A stretch of 64,000 nt of DNA from Betaproteobacteria bacterium (GCA_009693235.1 SHXR01000001.1:88517-152516); one strand, 5' to 3'. Shown: positions 17,353 through 30,146, counted from the first letter of the stretch. Program-made: numbers and translations. The notes: generated from the letters alone by a model not told the origin.

Positions 17353-17739
17353 TTGCTTCTGAAGAGCAAGCCGGTCCGCACCGTCATCGGGTGGCAGTTG
17401 TTTGCCACCGTCGTGGTCACCCTTTGCGCTTGGCCGATTGCCGGTGTTGAAGCGGCGATTTCGGCGATGCTGGGGGGGCTCATTAACGTCGTCGCGGGAT
17501 TGTTTTTTTTCGCGATCGCGGGCATGGGTCAAATGAAGACCGCCTTCGCCACCGTGCGCAAGGTGGTCCGTGCCGAGGCCGGTAAGATCATCGTGATCAT
17601 CGTGGTCATGTCGTTCGTACTGAAGAATTACGAAGGGGTGGTATTCGTGCCGTTGTTCATCGCGTTCGCTATTACGGCGTTGCTGCCGGGCGTCGCGCTG
17701 CTGGTGCCCGATGAGCCGCTCAATAAAAGCCCTGAATGA
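17353..17739 (+). CDS. atpI: ATP synthase protein I
   Basis: About 128 residues, read from a TTG at 17353 (LLLKSKPVRTVIGWQLFATV). No ATG is available upstream in a sensible place, so the start is uncertain. Four hydrophobic segments and the pattern AMLGGLINVVAGLFFFAIA match AtpI, the small membrane protein that helps assemble the c-ring in bacterial ATP synthase operons. It is the first gene of the atp cluster, 52 bases before atpB. Sequence conservation in AtpI is low; position in the operon carries much of the identification. Confidence 0.82.
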   Translation: MLLKSKPVRTVIGWQLFATVVVTLCAWPIAGVEAAISAMLGGLINVVAGLFFFAIAGMGQMKTAFATVRKVVRAEAGKIIVIIVVMSFVLKNYEGVVFVPLFIAFAITALLPGVALLVPDEPLNKSPE

Positions 17740-17791
17740 TTGAGCCGTTGATCCAACCGTTGAACTGAATTTCTACGACGCACTCCTCCCC

Positions 17792-18586
17792 ATGGCAGCC
17801 CAAGCGGATCTCTCCCCGACTAGCTATATCTCCCATCACCTGACGCACTTCAAGGTGCCGTTTGCGGGTGGGACGCTCAATCTCGACACGGTGATCATGT
17901 CGGTCGTGTTGGGCGTTATTGTTCTAGCGATCTTGTCGCGCGCCGCGCGCAACGTGACCCCTGGTGTGCCGGGCAAATTCCAGGCCGCGATCGAGTTGCT
18001 GCTCGATTTCGTCGAAGGGCAAGTGAAGAGCGTGTTCCCGGGCAATCGCGGCTTCGTCGGCCCGCTCGCGCTCACGGTGTTCGTGTGGGTGTTCATGATG
18101 AACGCGATGGACTTCCTGCCGGTCGACGTGATCGCCCTTGGCACGCACAACATCTCCGACCACGGGTTTCGCATCGTCCCAACCGCTGATATCAATACGA
18201 CTTTCGCGCTGGCGTTGTCGGTATTTGGTCTGATGATTTTCTACAACATCAAGGTAAAGGGGCTCGGGGGCTGGGTGCATGAGTTGTTCTGCGCGCCATT
18301 CGGTTCGAACCCGCTGCTCTGGCCATTCAATCTCGCTTTCCAATTCGTCGAGTACGTATCGAAGCCGTTGTCGCACAGCCTGCGTCTCTACGGCAATATG
18401 TATGCGGGCGAACTGATCTTCTTGTTGCTCTGGATGTGGGCCGCAACCGGCGTGGTCGGTGCGGCGATCGGTGGCGTGCTCGCGCTTGGCTGGGCGATCT
18501 TCCACATTCTTATCGTTATCTTGCAGGCGTTCATTTTCATGATGCTCACCGCCGTATATCTGGCGATGGCGCATGAACACCACTAA
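17792..18586 (+). CDS. atpB: F1Fo ATP synthase subunit a
   Basis: A 264-residue integral membrane subunit of Fo with five to six hydrophobic segments. The essential half-channel Arg is in [16 protein letters not shown], and the C-terminal helix ends [15 protein letters not shown] as in other betaproteobacterial AtpB proteins. Together with the c-ring it forms the proton path. Length is normal. Confidence 0.97.
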   Translation: MAAQADLSPTSYISHHLTHFKVPFAGGTLNLDTVIMSVVLGVIVLAILSRAARNVTPGVPGKFQAAIELLLDFVEGQVKSVFPGNRGFVGPLALTVFVWVFMMNAMDFLPVDVIALGTHNISDHGFRIVPTADINTTFALALSVFGLMIFYNIKVKGLGGWVHELFCAPFGSNPLLWPFNLAFQFVEYVSKPLSHSLRLYGNMYAGELIFLLLWMWAATGVVGAAIGGVLALGWAIFHILIVILQAFIFMMLTAVYLAMAHEHH

Positions 18587-18625
18587 TTTTCTATCTATTC
18601 GTTGACTGTCAAAAAGGGGAAGTAA

Positions 18626-18898
<273 letters not shown>

Positions 18899-18945
18899 GC
18901 GTCGCTCGAAATCATCGCTACGTTCGCTGCAATCTAGGCTAGAGC

Positions 18946-19416
18946 ATGAATATCAATTTCACTCTCGGTTCCCAGGTCATCACCTTCGCGGTGTTCGTCT
19001 GGTTTTGCTACAAGTTCATCTGGCCGCCGCTTATCCGCGCGATTGAGGATAGGCAAAAGCAGGTCGCTGAAGGGCTCGCCGCTGCCGAGAAGGGTCGGCT
19101 TGAGCTGACCAATGCGGCCAAGCGGGTTGAGCAGGAATTGGGCGGTGCGCGCGAGCGCGCGCTCACGATCGTTGGCGACGCCGCAAAGCGTGCGCAGCAG
19201 ATGATCGAGAAGGCCAAGAACGACGCGAAAGCCGAAGGCGATCGCGAGAAGGCTGCTGCCAAGGCAGAGATCGAGCAGGAAGTCGCGCGTGCCAAGGAAT
19301 CGCTGCGCGAACAAGTAGCAGTGTTGGCGGTGGCCGGGGCGGAGAAAATTCTCCGTCGCGAGGTCGATGCCAAGGCGCATGCCGATCTGCTTGGCGATTT
19401 GCGCAAGCAACTCTGA
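18946..19416 (+). CDS. atpF: F1Fo ATP synthase subunit b
   Basis: A 156-residue peripheral-stalk subunit. One N-terminal membrane helix ([20 protein letters not shown]) is followed by a long charged, Ala- and Lys-rich coiled coil (about residues 30-140) that links Fo to the delta subunit. Length and the [14 protein letters not shown] segment match AtpF. Thirteen bases separate it from atpH. Confidence 0.96.
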   Translation: MNINFTLGSQVITFAVFVWFCYKFIWPPLIRAIEDRQKQVAEGLAAAEKGRLELTNAAKRVEQELGGARERALTIVGDAAKRAQQMIEKAKNDAKAEGDREKAAAKAEIEQEVARAKESLREQVAVLAVAGAEKILRREVDAKAHADLLGDLRKQL

Positions 19417-19429
19417 CGACTGATGCGCC

Positions 19430-19969
19430 ATGGCTGAATTTGCAACTGTTGCTCGTCCGTACGCCGAAGCGGTGTTCGAGCTTGCCGATAAAGCGAATAA
19501 TCTCGCTGGTTGGTCGGCCACGCTCGAGGCGCTCGCTGGTGTTGCTGAGCATCCGGATATGAAGGCGATCATCGGCAATCCAAAGGTGAGTCCGCAACAC
19601 TTGGCCGATGTGGTCTCCGCGACGGTGCAAGGCGGTCTCTCCGGCGAATCGAAGCAATTTGTACAGATGATTGTCGCCAATGGGCGCATTCCGGTGCTGC
19701 CCGCGGTGTACGTGCTCTATGAAGCGCTCAAGAACGAGCGTGAAAGCAAGGTCGAGGCGTATATCACCTCGGCCTTTCCAATGGCCGATGCAGAGCTTGG
19801 CCAGATGGTGGCGGACCTCGAGCGCCGGTTTAAGCGCAAAGTGCAACCGGTCGTTACCGTCGACCCTGAATTGATCGGCGGCGCACGCGTGGTCGTGGGT
19901 GATGAAGTCATTGACGGCTCGGTGCGCGGCAAGCTTTCGGCCATGTCCAACGCGCTGGCTTCAGCCTGA
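19430..19969 (+). CDS. atpH: F1Fo ATP synthase subunit delta
   Basis: A 179-residue soluble stalk subunit (OSCP homologue). ATVARPYAEAVFELA is the standard N-terminus, and the C-terminal DPELIGGARVVVGDEVIDGS motif is diagnostic. It sits on top of F1 and holds the b stalk. Order and spacing in the operon are canonical. Confidence 0.96.
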   Translation: MAEFATVARPYAEAVFELADKANNLAGWSATLEALAGVAEHPDMKAIIGNPKVSPQHLADVVSATVQGGLSGESKQFVQMIVANGRIPVLPAVYVLYEALKNERESKVEAYITSAFPMADAELGQMVADLERRFKRKVQPVVTVDPELIGGARVVVGDEVIDGSVRGKLSAMSNALASA

Positions 19970-20014
19970 TGCCCGGCGAAGAATTCTCGGAACAATCACA
20001 TTGAAGGTGTCCCC

Positions 20015-21565
<1,551 letters not shown>

Positions 21566-21569
21566 TTCT

Positions 21570-21600
21570 TGGTGAAGAGTGAGGGGTGAAGGGTAACGAC
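21570..21600. repeat. GTGAAGAGTGAGGGGTGAAGGG repeat fragment
   Basis: The 64-base atpA-atpG gap contains an imperfect tandem of GTGAAG/GTGAGG units (21572-21594). It resembles a dispersed purine-rich repeat common in environmental genomes (recognised from memory). It is one of three unrelated repeat insertions in the late atp operon. Confidence 0.45.
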
Positions 21601-21629
21601 CGGAACCTGCGGCTCGGAGCAAAAGGCAC

Positions 21630-22493
21630 ATGCCAGGCACCAAAGAGATACGCAACAAGATCAAGAGCGTGCAAAACACGCGCAAGATCACCAAGGCGAT
21701 GGAGATGGTCGCTGCGTCCAAAATGCGCAAGGCGCAGGAACGCATGCGGGCTGCGCGTCCCTATGGCGAGAAGATCCGTAACGTGGCCGCGCATATCGCG
21801 CACGCCAATCCGGAGTATCGGCATCCGTTTCTGGTGGACCGCGATTCGGTGCCGCGGGTGGGCGTCATCGTCATCTCGACCGACAAAGGGCTCTGCGGTG
21901 GATTGAACACCAACATCCAGCGCATGGTGCTGCAGAAGTATAAGGAATGGGAAACGCAGGGCGAGAAGATCGAAGCCTGCTGCATCGGCAACAAAGGGCT
22001 TGGCTTCATGCAGCGTCTTGGCGTTGAGATCGCTTCGCATGTCACGCAGCTTGGCGATCGGCCGCAGATGGAGCGGCTAATTGGGGCGGTCAAGGTGATG
22101 CTGGACGGTTACATCACCGATCGATTCGATCGCCTGATGGTGTTCTATACGAAGTTCGTCAACACGATGAAGCAGGAAGCGGTGATGGAGCAGCTGCTTC
22201 CCTTGTCGGGTGAGCGCATCGGGACGCCGGAAGGCTCGTGGGACTACATCTACGAACCCGATGCCAAAGCGGTGCTCGATCAGGTGCTTACGCGCTACAT
22301 CGAGGCGCTGATTTTCCAGGCAGTGTCGGAGAACATGGCCTCGGAGCAATCGGCGCGCATGGTTGCAATGAAGGCGGCGTCCGATAACGCAGCCACACTG
22401 ATCGACGAGTTGACGCTGGTCTACAACAAGAACCGGCAGGCGGCGATCACCAAAGAATTGGCAGAGATCGTGGGTGGAGCGGCGGCTGTTTAA
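21630..22493 (+). CDS. atpG: F1 ATP synthase subunit gamma
   Basis: A 287-residue central rotor shaft. The N-terminal helix [20 protein letters not shown] and the DKGLCGGLN motif (about residues 86-94) are diagnostic. The C-terminal helix has the expected [17 protein letters not shown]. An atypical 221-base gap filled by an inverted-repeat element follows before atpD. Confidence 0.98.
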   Translation: MPGTKEIRNKIKSVQNTRKITKAMEMVAASKMRKAQERMRAARPYGEKIRNVAAHIAHANPEYRHPFLVDRDSVPRVGVIVISTDKGLCGGLNTNIQRMVLQKYKEWETQGEKIEACCIGNKGLGFMQRLGVEIASHVTQLGDRPQMERLIGAVKVMLDGYITDRFDRLMVFYTKFVNTMKQEAVMEQLLPLSGERIGTPEGSWDYIYEPDAKAVLDQVLTRYIEALIFQAVSENMASEQSARMVAMKAASDNAATLIDELTLVYNKNRQAAITKELAEIVGGAAAV

Positions 22494-22517
22494 GGCACCT
22501 AAAGCACTCAGAATCGA

Positions 22518-22660
22518 CTACGGAGGACGCAGAGGACACAGAGGAAAGGCGAAGGATCTTAAGATGACCGCGTGCATCGATTGGCGGCGTCTTAAACATC
22601 TGACTAATCGGGCATTCGCGTAGTCGACGAATCCCTCTGCGCCCTCCGCGTCCTCCGTGG
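22518..22660. repeat. Inverted-repeat element inside the atp operon (atpG-atpD)
   Basis: The arm at 22518-22544 (ctacggaggacgcagaggac followed by acagagg) and the arm at 22634-22660 are reverse complements with four mismatches in 27 bases, around about 90 bases of unrelated DNA. The arm core CCACGGAGGA is shared with 3777..3900. The element must be transcribed within the operon and could fold into a long stem between the gamma and beta cistrons. Confidence 0.75.
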
Positions 22661-22687
22661 TGAATGTTTGAGCGATTTAGAGATTGA

Positions 22688-24127
<1,440 letters not shown>

Positions 24128-24261
24128 ACGGGAAGTGGGAAACGGGAAATGAGAAACGCCATACGAGACCCTTTTGAGATTTCTGCAACCCCGCTTTCCA
24201 GCCGCAACGTGGACTTAGCGCATTGCTTTGGTATTTACGTTTCCCATTTCTCTTTTCCCGC
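24128..24261. repeat. GGGAAACGGGAAATGAGAAACG inverted element (atpD-atpC)
   Basis: Starting one base after the atpD stop, acgggaagtgggaaacggga continues to 24158. An imperfect reverse complement (acgtttcccatttctctttt, then cccg) lies at 24237-24261, and the 78 bases between hold no gene. This is a different repeat family from the one between atpG and atpD. It lengthens the beta-epsilon gap to 161 bases, unusually long for this gene pair. Confidence 0.6.
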
Positions 24262-24288
24262 GAAGTGCGATAAGCACTTGGAGCACAG

Positions 24289-24708
24289 ATGGCCACCACC
24301 ATGCACGTTGACGTAGTAAGCGCCGAAGCGCAGATCTTCTCCGGTGAGGCAGAGTTCGTCGTGCTGCCTGGTGAGGCGGGCGAGCTTGGCATCTATCCGC
24401 GTCACACGCCGCTCATCACTCGCATCAAGGCGGGTACGGTGCGCATTCAGAAACCGGGCGGCGAAGAAGAATTGGTCTTCGTTGCGGGTGGCGTACTCGA
24501 AGTGCAGCCGAAGGTCGTCACTGTGTTGGCCGATACGGCGATTCGGGGTCATGATCTTGATGAAGCCAAGGCGAATGAAGCGGTGAAGCGCGCGCAAGAG
24601 GCCCGCGCCAAGGCGCAAGACAAAGAAGAGATCGCGACAGTGGAAGCCGAGTTGGCGACGCTGGCGGCGCAGATTGCGGCAATTAGAAAGTTGCGTCAGA
24701 AGAAGTAG
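24289..24708 (+). CDS. atpC: F1 ATP synthase subunit epsilon
   Basis: A 139-residue regulatory rotor subunit. The N-terminal beta-sandwich has [20 protein letters not shown] and the GGVLEVQP strand. The C-terminal two-helix domain ([20 protein letters not shown]) is the autoinhibitory part. It is the last gene of the operon and is followed by a strong terminator. Confidence 0.96.
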   Translation: MATTMHVDVVSAEAQIFSGEAEFVVLPGEAGELGIYPRHTPLITRIKAGTVRIQKPGGEEELVFVAGGVLEVQPKVVTVLADTAIRGHDLDEAKANEAVKRAQEARAKAQDKEEIATVEAELATLAAQIAAIRKLRQKK

Positions 24709-24730
24709 GCGCTCGCCGTATTGATCGAAG

Positions 24731-24753
24731 AGGCGGCCGCGGCCGCCTTTTTT
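24731..24753 (+). terminator. Rho-independent terminator of the atp operon
   Basis: AGGCGGC (24731-24737), a CGCG loop and GCCGCCT (24742-24748) are followed by six T residues (24748-24753). It starts 22 bases after the atpC stop. Confidence 0.92.
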
Positions 24754-24840
24754 GTTAACGCCCTCATCCCTCATGCTGCGGTGTTCAATCAATGCGTCAG
24801 CCGCTCTGCGCTTAACGTGCAATCGGATGCGCCGTCAAGC

Positions 24841-25045
24841 GAAATAAAAATTTATTTTGACCAGTGCACGCTCAATAATCGAACAGCGATCAAGAATTCA
24901 TCATCCCAGTCCGCCCCGCGCCAATGCTCGCATTCCAGCCGATTTAGATAGTGGTATCCACAGTTTTTGTGGATAACTCACGCACCGGCGATGTGTATAA
25001 GCCAGCGATCCTTCGCAATCAATAAAATTTCTCTGGTGAGCGATA
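24841..25045. other. AT-rich region with clustered DnaA boxes (candidate oriC)
   Basis: Between the atp terminator and the cupin gene lies a gene-free stretch (24754-25130). It contains a perfect DnaA box TGTGGATAA (24968-24976, minus orientation), a second consensus TTATNCACA box TGTGTATAA (24992-25000), and a one-mismatch box GTATCCACA (24954-24962) that forms an inverted pair with the first. An AT palindrome AAATAAAAATTTATTT lies at 24842-24857, and AATAAAATTT at about 25021-25030 may serve as an unwinding element. This base composition is exceptional in the window. No dnaA, dnaN, parAB or rsmG/mnmG is in view, so it may be oriC, a DnaA-titration site or a DnaA-controlled promoter. Confidence 0.45.
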
Positions 25046-25130
25046 AATCTTGACAGCGTAATGCAAGCGACAAGTGAAGATACTGTTCACTCCAACGCCT
25101 GTGGCGCATCGATAAATCGATTGATGTTAC

Positions 25131-25670
25131 TTAAATGCTTTCACCTGCCTTCAGATGCGCATCACGGCGCTTGAAGAGCGCGTCATCTGCATAGCCCATC
25201 GCATCGGGTTGGGCGCGCCCCAGCATGACTTGGAAGTAGACGGGTTCCAGGCTGCGGTTCTCATAGCCGTGGATCACGCCAGGCGGGCAGGCGATACACT
25301 CCCATGGCCCAAGACGCGTTTCCACCCGCTTACCTGATTCATCCTCAACGAACACATCAAGAAAACCTTGTAAGACAAAGAAGATCTCTTCGACCTCATG
25401 GGTGTGGGCTGCGTTACCCTGTCCAGGATTTACAAACATGATCGACAACGTGAAGTTGCGCGCGGGAATCGCGTTCGGATCGTCATGTTTGCCCGAGCCG
25501 CCGGCACCGATAAAGCGATGCTGCGCACGCCGGAAGCCATCTATTTTCGCGTCTTCGAACGCCGCCCAGTCGGGTTTGCGATCGAGAAAACGCGCGACAT
25601 AACGCGCCATGATGTCGTCGAGCGATGCGGTGACCAATTCAGGGGGGCGGGGATGTCGGGCGATACTCAT
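25131..25670 (-). CDS. Cupin-domain protein
   Basis: A 179-residue single-domain cupin. Motif 1 is GNAAHTHEVEEIFFVLQG (His89, His91 and Glu95 as metal ligands) and motif 2 is CPPGVIHGYEN (His134), a complete 3-His/1-Glu set. It resembles cupins that accompany aromatic or hydroxy-acid catabolism, either as dioxygenase- or isomerase-like enzymes or as sensors. No signal peptide. Its start is at 25670, 137 bases from the divergent Bug receptor gene; the gap holds a CACACCAAGGCACCAAG repeat fragment (about 25712-25731). Substrate unknown. Confidence 0.82.
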   Translation of the reverse strand: MSIARHPRPPELVTASLDDIMARYVARFLDRKPDWAAFEDAKIDGFRRAQHRFIGAGGSGKHDDPNAIPARNFTLSIMFVNPGQGNAAHTHEVEEIFFVLQGFLDVFVEDESGKRVETRLGPWECIACPPGVIHGYENRSLEPVYFQVMLGRAQPDAMGYADDALFKRRDAHLKAGESI

Positions 25671-25807
25671 GAATGTGCTCCTGCAATAGACGCGAAGACC
25701 CTAATTGAACCACCAACACACCAAGGCACCAAGTGGATTCGTGGCCGATTGACTTTCAAGTGGACCTCGTCAAGACTCGCCGGACTTGGATTTCGAGGAA
25801 TGGCCCC

Positions 25808-26785
25808 ATGTTCCGCTCCCTAAGCTTCATATTGGCCAGTGCTCTGATTGCGACAATCCCCCATCCGGCGGGCGCCCAAGCATGGCCGTCCAAACCCGTC
25901 AAGATCATTGTCACGTTCACCACCGGCGGCGCGGCCGATCTCACCGCACGCATCCTCGGTGAAAAGCTCTCTGATACCTGGAAACAACAAGTCATCATTG
26001 AGAATCGTGGCGGCGGTAACGGTTCGGTGGGCGTCGAGGCGGTGCAGCGGTCCCCGGCCGATGGCTATACGTTTCTCCTGCTCGCTAATACTCACGTCAT
26101 CAATGTCGCGCTCTACCCGAAGCTATCGTTCGATCTCTTCCAGGATTTCGCGCCGGCCCTCATGACCACCACCGCGCCGCTGATGATGGCAGTGCATCCG
26201 CGGGTGAAGGCGACCAACATCGCCGAGATCACGCAAGACCTGCGCGCGCGCCCAGGGAAAGTCGATATCGCGACCTGTGGCGTGGCGACCGCCCATCACT
26301 TCGCGATGGAAATCTACAAGCACGCGACGCATACAGTTGCTGTACACATTCCGCACCGCGGATGCTCGCCCGCAGTGGTCGACACGGTGAGCGGCGTCGT
26401 TGATGTCGTGATGGTGTCGTTGCCGGCGGGGTTGCCGTTCGTGAAGCAAGGCAAACTTCGCGCGATCGGCATCACCTCGAAAGAGCGTTCGCCCAGCGCG
26501 CCTGACATTCCAACCTTTCGAGAATCCGGCATGAAGGAACTCGCGCAATTCGATGTCGAGAATTACTACGGATTACTTGCCCCAACCGGAACGCCCGCGG
26601 AGATCCTTCGCAAGCTGGAAGCGGATGTCCGCACCGCGCTCGCCGCACCGGAAGTGAAGGCGCGGCTGTCGGGCGCCGGTCTCGATCCCTACATCCTTGG
26701 CCCGGTGCAAATGACAGCGCAAATGCAGGCCGACGTCGAAAAATTCAAAGTGGCGATAAAAGTCGCCAACATCAAGCCCGAATAG
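25808..26785 (+). CDS. Bug-family tripartite tricarboxylate receptor protein
   Basis: A 325-residue periplasmic receptor. ATG 25808 gives a normal signal peptide (MFRSLSFILASALIATIPHP, cleavage after GAGAQ-like AGA). The mature protein starts QAWPSKPVKIIVTF, the Bug hallmark, followed by GGAADLTARILGEKLS, VIIENRGGGNGSVG and RSPADGYTFLL. Bug proteins bind small carboxylates or amides and normally serve a TctAB permease; none is in the window. It heads a five-gene run with 12 bases to the next gene, so it probably captures the substrate of that pathway. Confidence 0.88.
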   Translation: MFRSLSFILASALIATIPHPAGAQAWPSKPVKIIVTFTTGGAADLTARILGEKLSDTWKQQVIIENRGGGNGSVGVEAVQRSPADGYTFLLLANTHVINVALYPKLSFDLFQDFAPALMTTTAPLMMAVHPRVKATNIAEITQDLRARPGKVDIATCGVATAHHFAMEIYKHATHTVAVHIPHRGCSPAVVDTVSGVVDVVMVSLPAGLPFVKQGKLRAIGITSKERSPSAPDIPTFRESGMKELAQFDVENYYGLLAPTGTPAEILRKLEADVRTALAAPEVKARLSGAGLDPYILGPVQMTAQMQADVEKFKVAIKVANIKPE

Positions 26786-26797
26786 GAGTCCATCAGC

Positions 26798-27790
26798 GTG
26801 CCTGCGAATCTACGTCTTTCACTTGCGGTCTGCGATTACGACCGTACCCGTGCGCTGTTCGATGGTCGCGTTGCCATCGAAGGCTGTGATGTCACCGCCG
26901 TCCCACTTGAGCCGGAAGAAGCTTTTCACCGCGCGTTCCGCTTCGCCGAATTCGATGTGTCGGAACTTTCAATGAGCAGCCATACGCTCATGACCTCCCG
27001 TGGTCAGAACGCCTATGTCGGCATTCCCGCCTTCATTTCACGGCTGTTTCGCCACTCCGGAATTTACGTTCGCTCCGATCGGATCAAGAAACCGGAAGAC
27101 CTGCGCGGCAAACGAATTGGTGTGCCGGAATATCAGATGACGGCAAACGTCTGGATTCGCGGCTCGTTGGAAGATGACTACGGCGTGAAGCCCACCGATA
27201 TCCATTGGCGTCAAGGTGGTCTGGAGGAGCCGGGGCGTGGCGAACGAACCCCGCTCAAATTACCCGCCGACGTTGATTTTCAGCCGGTGCCCCACACGCA
27301 AACACTCAACGCTTTACTCGAAGCAGGCGAGATTGATGGTCTGATCAGCGCGCGCGCGCCAAGCTGTTTCCTGCGGGGTGCAGCAAACGTGGGGCGGCTC
27401 TTTCCTGATTATAGGAAAACCGAAGAAGACTACTATCGCCGCACCAAAATCTTCCCGATCATGCACATCGTGGGCATCAAGAAAGAATTGGTGGCCGCGC
27501 ATCCCTGGCTCGCGGCCAGCGTCACGAAGGCATTCTTGAGAGCGAAGGCCCTGGCGATGACGGAGCTTGGGCAGATTGGGCATCTGTTCGTGAGCCTGCC
27601 TTGGGGTGTCTCGGAATTTCAGTCAGCGCGCGCGTTGATGGGTGATGATTTCTGGAGTTACGGCTTCGAAGAGAACAAGCACGGGTTGGAAACCTTCACC
27701 CGTTATCACCACGCGCAAGGCTTGTCGGCGCGTAAGGTCGCGCCGGAGGAGCTATTTGCGGCGTCTTCGTTGGATCTTTCGAAGATCTAG
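26798..27790 (+). CDS. 4,5-dihydroxyphthalate decarboxylase-like protein (type 2 binding-protein fold)
   Basis: A 330-residue cytoplasmic protein without a signal peptide, from GTG 26798 behind an AGGAG site. It shows the pattern of the dihydroxyphthalate decarboxylase (Pht5-like) family: DYDRTRALFDGRVAIEGCDV, FDVSELSMSSHTLM, GIYVRSDRIKKPEDLRGKRI and a C-terminal W..YGFEENKHGLETF..Y..AQGL. The fold is that of periplasmic binding proteins adapted to catalysis. In the characterised member the reaction is decarboxylation of a dihydroxylated aromatic diacid. Here it overlaps the Mo-hydroxylase gene by one base (TAGTG), suggesting hydroxylation and decarboxylation of the same aromatic or heteroaromatic acid. 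The substrate is inferred, not shown. Confidence 0.72.
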   Translation: MPANLRLSLAVCDYDRTRALFDGRVAIEGCDVTAVPLEPEEAFHRAFRFAEFDVSELSMSSHTLMTSRGQNAYVGIPAFISRLFRHSGIYVRSDRIKKPEDLRGKRIGVPEYQMTANVWIRGSLEDDYGVKPTDIHWRQGGLEEPGRGERTPLKLPADVDFQPVPHTQTLNALLEAGEIDGLISARAPSCFLRGAANVGRLFPDYRKTEEDYYRRTKIFPIMHIVGIKKELVAAHPWLAASVTKAFLRAKALAMTELGQIGHLFVSLPWGVSEFQSARALMGDDFWSYGFEENKHGLETFTRYHHAQGLSARKVAPEELFAASSLDLSKI

Positions 27791-30141
27791 TGACATCTCT
27801 CGAACCCCGCTACATCGGCACGCGCACGCGGCGCATCGAAGATCCGGCGCTGCTCCGGGGCGCCGGCCAATTTGTCGATGACATCCGCTTGCCCGAGATG
27901 CTGCATGCTGCGTTCGTGCGCAGTCCGCATTCGCATGCCTTCATTCGCGGCATCGATGCCACCCGTGCCAAGGCGGTGCCCGGTGTCATGGCGGTATTGA
28001 GCGCAGTTGATCTCGCTAAGGTACTCAAATCGCCCCGCATGCCGCTTGGCTTTCCAACCAAAACACTGCCACCCAACATCACGCCATTCGTTCTTGCTCC
28101 GACCGAGGTGTGCTTCGTCGGTGAGGCAGTCGCTATGGTACTGGCCGAATCGCGCTATGCCGCCGAAGACGGGGTGGCGCTGGTGGATGTCGAGTACGAA
28201 CAACTCCCGGCGATTGCCGATTGTCGCGATGTGCTGCGGGCTGATGCGCCCAAAGTGCGCAGCGACGCGGTGGACAATATCCTCACGCGGTTTTCAATCG
28301 CCTACGGCACCTGTGCGACAGCGTTCGCCACCGCGGCACATGTCATTCATGAATCCTATTGGCAGCATCGGGGTGGTGCACATCCTCTGGAAGGCCGCGG
28401 CGTCATCGCGCAGTTTGAACCCGCCACGCAAGCGCTGACCGTGTGGTCCTCCACGCAGATGTCGCATGAGTTGATGTTCACGTTGGCCGATGTCCTCGAC
28501 CTGCCCGAACGCAGCGTGCGGGTGATCGCCCCCGATGTGGGCGGCGGATTCGGCGCGAAATTTCTGTTGTATCCCGAAGAGCTTGCCGTTCCGGCTGCCG
28601 CCCGACTGCTGGGAAGACCCGTCAAATGGACGGAAGATCGTGCCGAACATTTCGTCGCATCGATCCAGGAGCGCGACCAATACTGGGATATGGAGATCGC
28701 CCTCGATCGCGATGCCAATATTCTCGGCATTCGCGGTCGGCTCATTCACGATCAAGGTGCCTACACGCCCCAAGGCATCAATTGTCCGTATAACGCGGCG
28801 ACCTCGGTGACCGGTCCCTATGCGGTCCCCAACTACGATTTGGATGTAATCGTCGCGCAGACCAACAAGGTCTATACGATTCCTGTACGGGGTGCCGGAT
28901 ACCCCGAGGCAGCATTCGTGATGGAACGATTGCTGGATCGTGCTGCAAGTGAAATAGGTATAGATCGCGCCGAATTTCGCTTACGCAATCTCGTTCCAAC
29001 TGAAAAGCTGCCGTACGAAAAGCCGCTCAAGACGCGTGCGGGCAAGGTAATCATTCTCGACAGCGGCGACTATGCTGCCTGCCAGCGCGAAGTCCTGGCC
29101 GCGATCGATTACGCGGGCTTTCCGGCGCGTCAAGTTGCTGCGCGCCGGCACGGCCGGTACCTCGGCATCGGCTTCGCGCACGCAGTGAAGGGGACCGGTC
29201 GCGGACCGTTTGAGTCCGGTATCGTGAAGGTCACGCCGACCGGGCGCATCAGCATTGCAACGGGAGCGCTGGCGATGGGGCAGGGCATCAAGACCGCGCT
29301 CGCCCAAGTGTGCGCGGAGGCGCTTGGTGTGCGGCCCGATCAGGTGGATGTCATTGCCGGCGACACGGCCCACGTATCGCTTGGCGTAGGTGGCTTCGCG
29401 AGTCGCCAGATGGTGGTGGCGGGCAGCGCGGTGCATCTTGCCGCGCGTGAAGTGCGCCGACGTGCAGTGAAAGTGGCCGCGCATATGCTCGAAGCCGCGG
29501 AAGAGGATCTCATCCTTATCGATGGCAAGGTGCAGGTGAACGGGGTCCCGGATATGCATGTCGCGCTCGCCGACATCGCGCGTGCATTGCGCGGCGTGCC
29601 CGGTTATAACTTGCCGACCGATGTCGAAGCGGGTCTTGAAGCGACGGTCAATTGGCAGCCGGAAGCGATGGCCTATGCCAATTCCTTCCATGCCTGCGAA
29701 GTCGAGGTCGATATCGCCACCGGCGATACGCACATCCTCCGGTATATCGGACTGCAAGATAGCGGTCGACTGGTGAATCCCCTCATTGCCGAAGGCCAGA
29801 TCGCCGGCGGCATCGCGCACGGCATCGGCAACGCGCTGTTCGAATTCATGCGTTACGACGAGAACGCGCAACCGGTGTCGACGACGTTCGCGGATTATCT
29901 GCTTCCCACCGCGTCGGTCACGCCAACCCTCGAAGTGCGCTTCAAGGAAAGCCCGTCACCCTTTAATCCGCTTGGCGTCAAAGGCGTGGGGGAAGGCGGC
30001 ACGATACCGGTCGCCGCCGCGATTGCTTCCGCGGTTGAAAACGCGCTCACGTCCTTCGGCGTGCGAATCGTCGATGTGCCGATTCAACCTGCGCGGCTGG
30101 TGGCGATGATGCGCGCTCGTACCACGATCCAAAGCCGCTAG
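27790..30141 (+). CDS. Molybdenum hydroxylase large subunit (xanthine dehydrogenase / CoxL family)
   Basis: A 783-residue molybdopterin-cytosine-dinucleotide-binding subunit of the aldehyde oxidase/xanthine dehydrogenase family. The N-terminal RRIEDPALLRGAGQFVDDI and FVRSPHSHA are characteristic; VIAPDVGGGFGAKFLLYPEE is the first cofactor motif; IPVRGAGYPEAAFVMERLLD is the substrate-loop region (the form I CO dehydrogenase Cys is absent); and LGVKGVGEGGTIPVAAAI carries the catalytic Glu. The enzyme hydroxylates an aromatic or aldehyde carbon using water. No FAD or 2Fe-2S subunit gene lies beside it, so it must borrow electron-transfer subunits from elsewhere. The start codon GTG overlaps the upstream stop. 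Confidence 0.87.
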   Translation: MTSLEPRYIGTRTRRIEDPALLRGAGQFVDDIRLPEMLHAAFVRSPHSHAFIRGIDATRAKAVPGVMAVLSAVDLAKVLKSPRMPLGFPTKTLPPNITPFVLAPTEVCFVGEAVAMVLAESRYAAEDGVALVDVEYEQLPAIADCRDVLRADAPKVRSDAVDNILTRFSIAYGTCATAFATAAHVIHESYWQHRGGAHPLEGRGVIAQFEPATQALTVWSSTQMSHELMFTLADVLDLPERSVRVIAPDVGGGFGAKFLLYPEELAVPAAARLLGRPVKWTEDRAEHFVASIQERDQYWDMEIALDRDANILGIRGRLIHDQGAYTPQGINCPYNAATSVTGPYAVPNYDLDVIVAQTNKVYTIPVRGAGYPEAAFVMERLLDRAASEIGIDRAEFRLRNLVPTEKLPYEKPLKTRAGKVIILDSGDYAACQREVLAAIDYAGFPARQVAARRHGRYLGIGFAHAVKGTGRGPFESGIVKVTPTGRISIATGALAMGQGIKTALAQVCAEALGVRPDQVDVIAGDTAHVSLGVGGFASRQMVVAGSAVHLAAREVRRRAVKVAAHMLEAAEEDLILIDGKVQVNGVPDMHVALADIARALRGVPGYNLPTDVEAGLEATVNWQPEAMAYANSFHACEVEVDIATGDTHILRYIGLQDSGRLVNPLIAEGQIAGGIAHGIGNALFEFMRYDENAQPVSTTFADYLLPTASVTPTLEVRFKESPSPFNPLGVKGVGEGGTIPVAAAIASAVENALTSFGVRIVDVPIQPARLVAMMRARTTIQSR

Positions 30142-30146
30142 TGTTC

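Noticed and set aside
24709..25130. A small protein gene from 24721 in the DnaA-box region
   Set aside because: The 76-codon frame begins inside the terminator, has no ribosome site and no protein-like pattern.
27790..30141. CO dehydrogenase (form I CoxL)
   Set aside because: The substrate loop reads VRGAGY rather than the Cys-containing form I loop, and coxS/coxM are absent.
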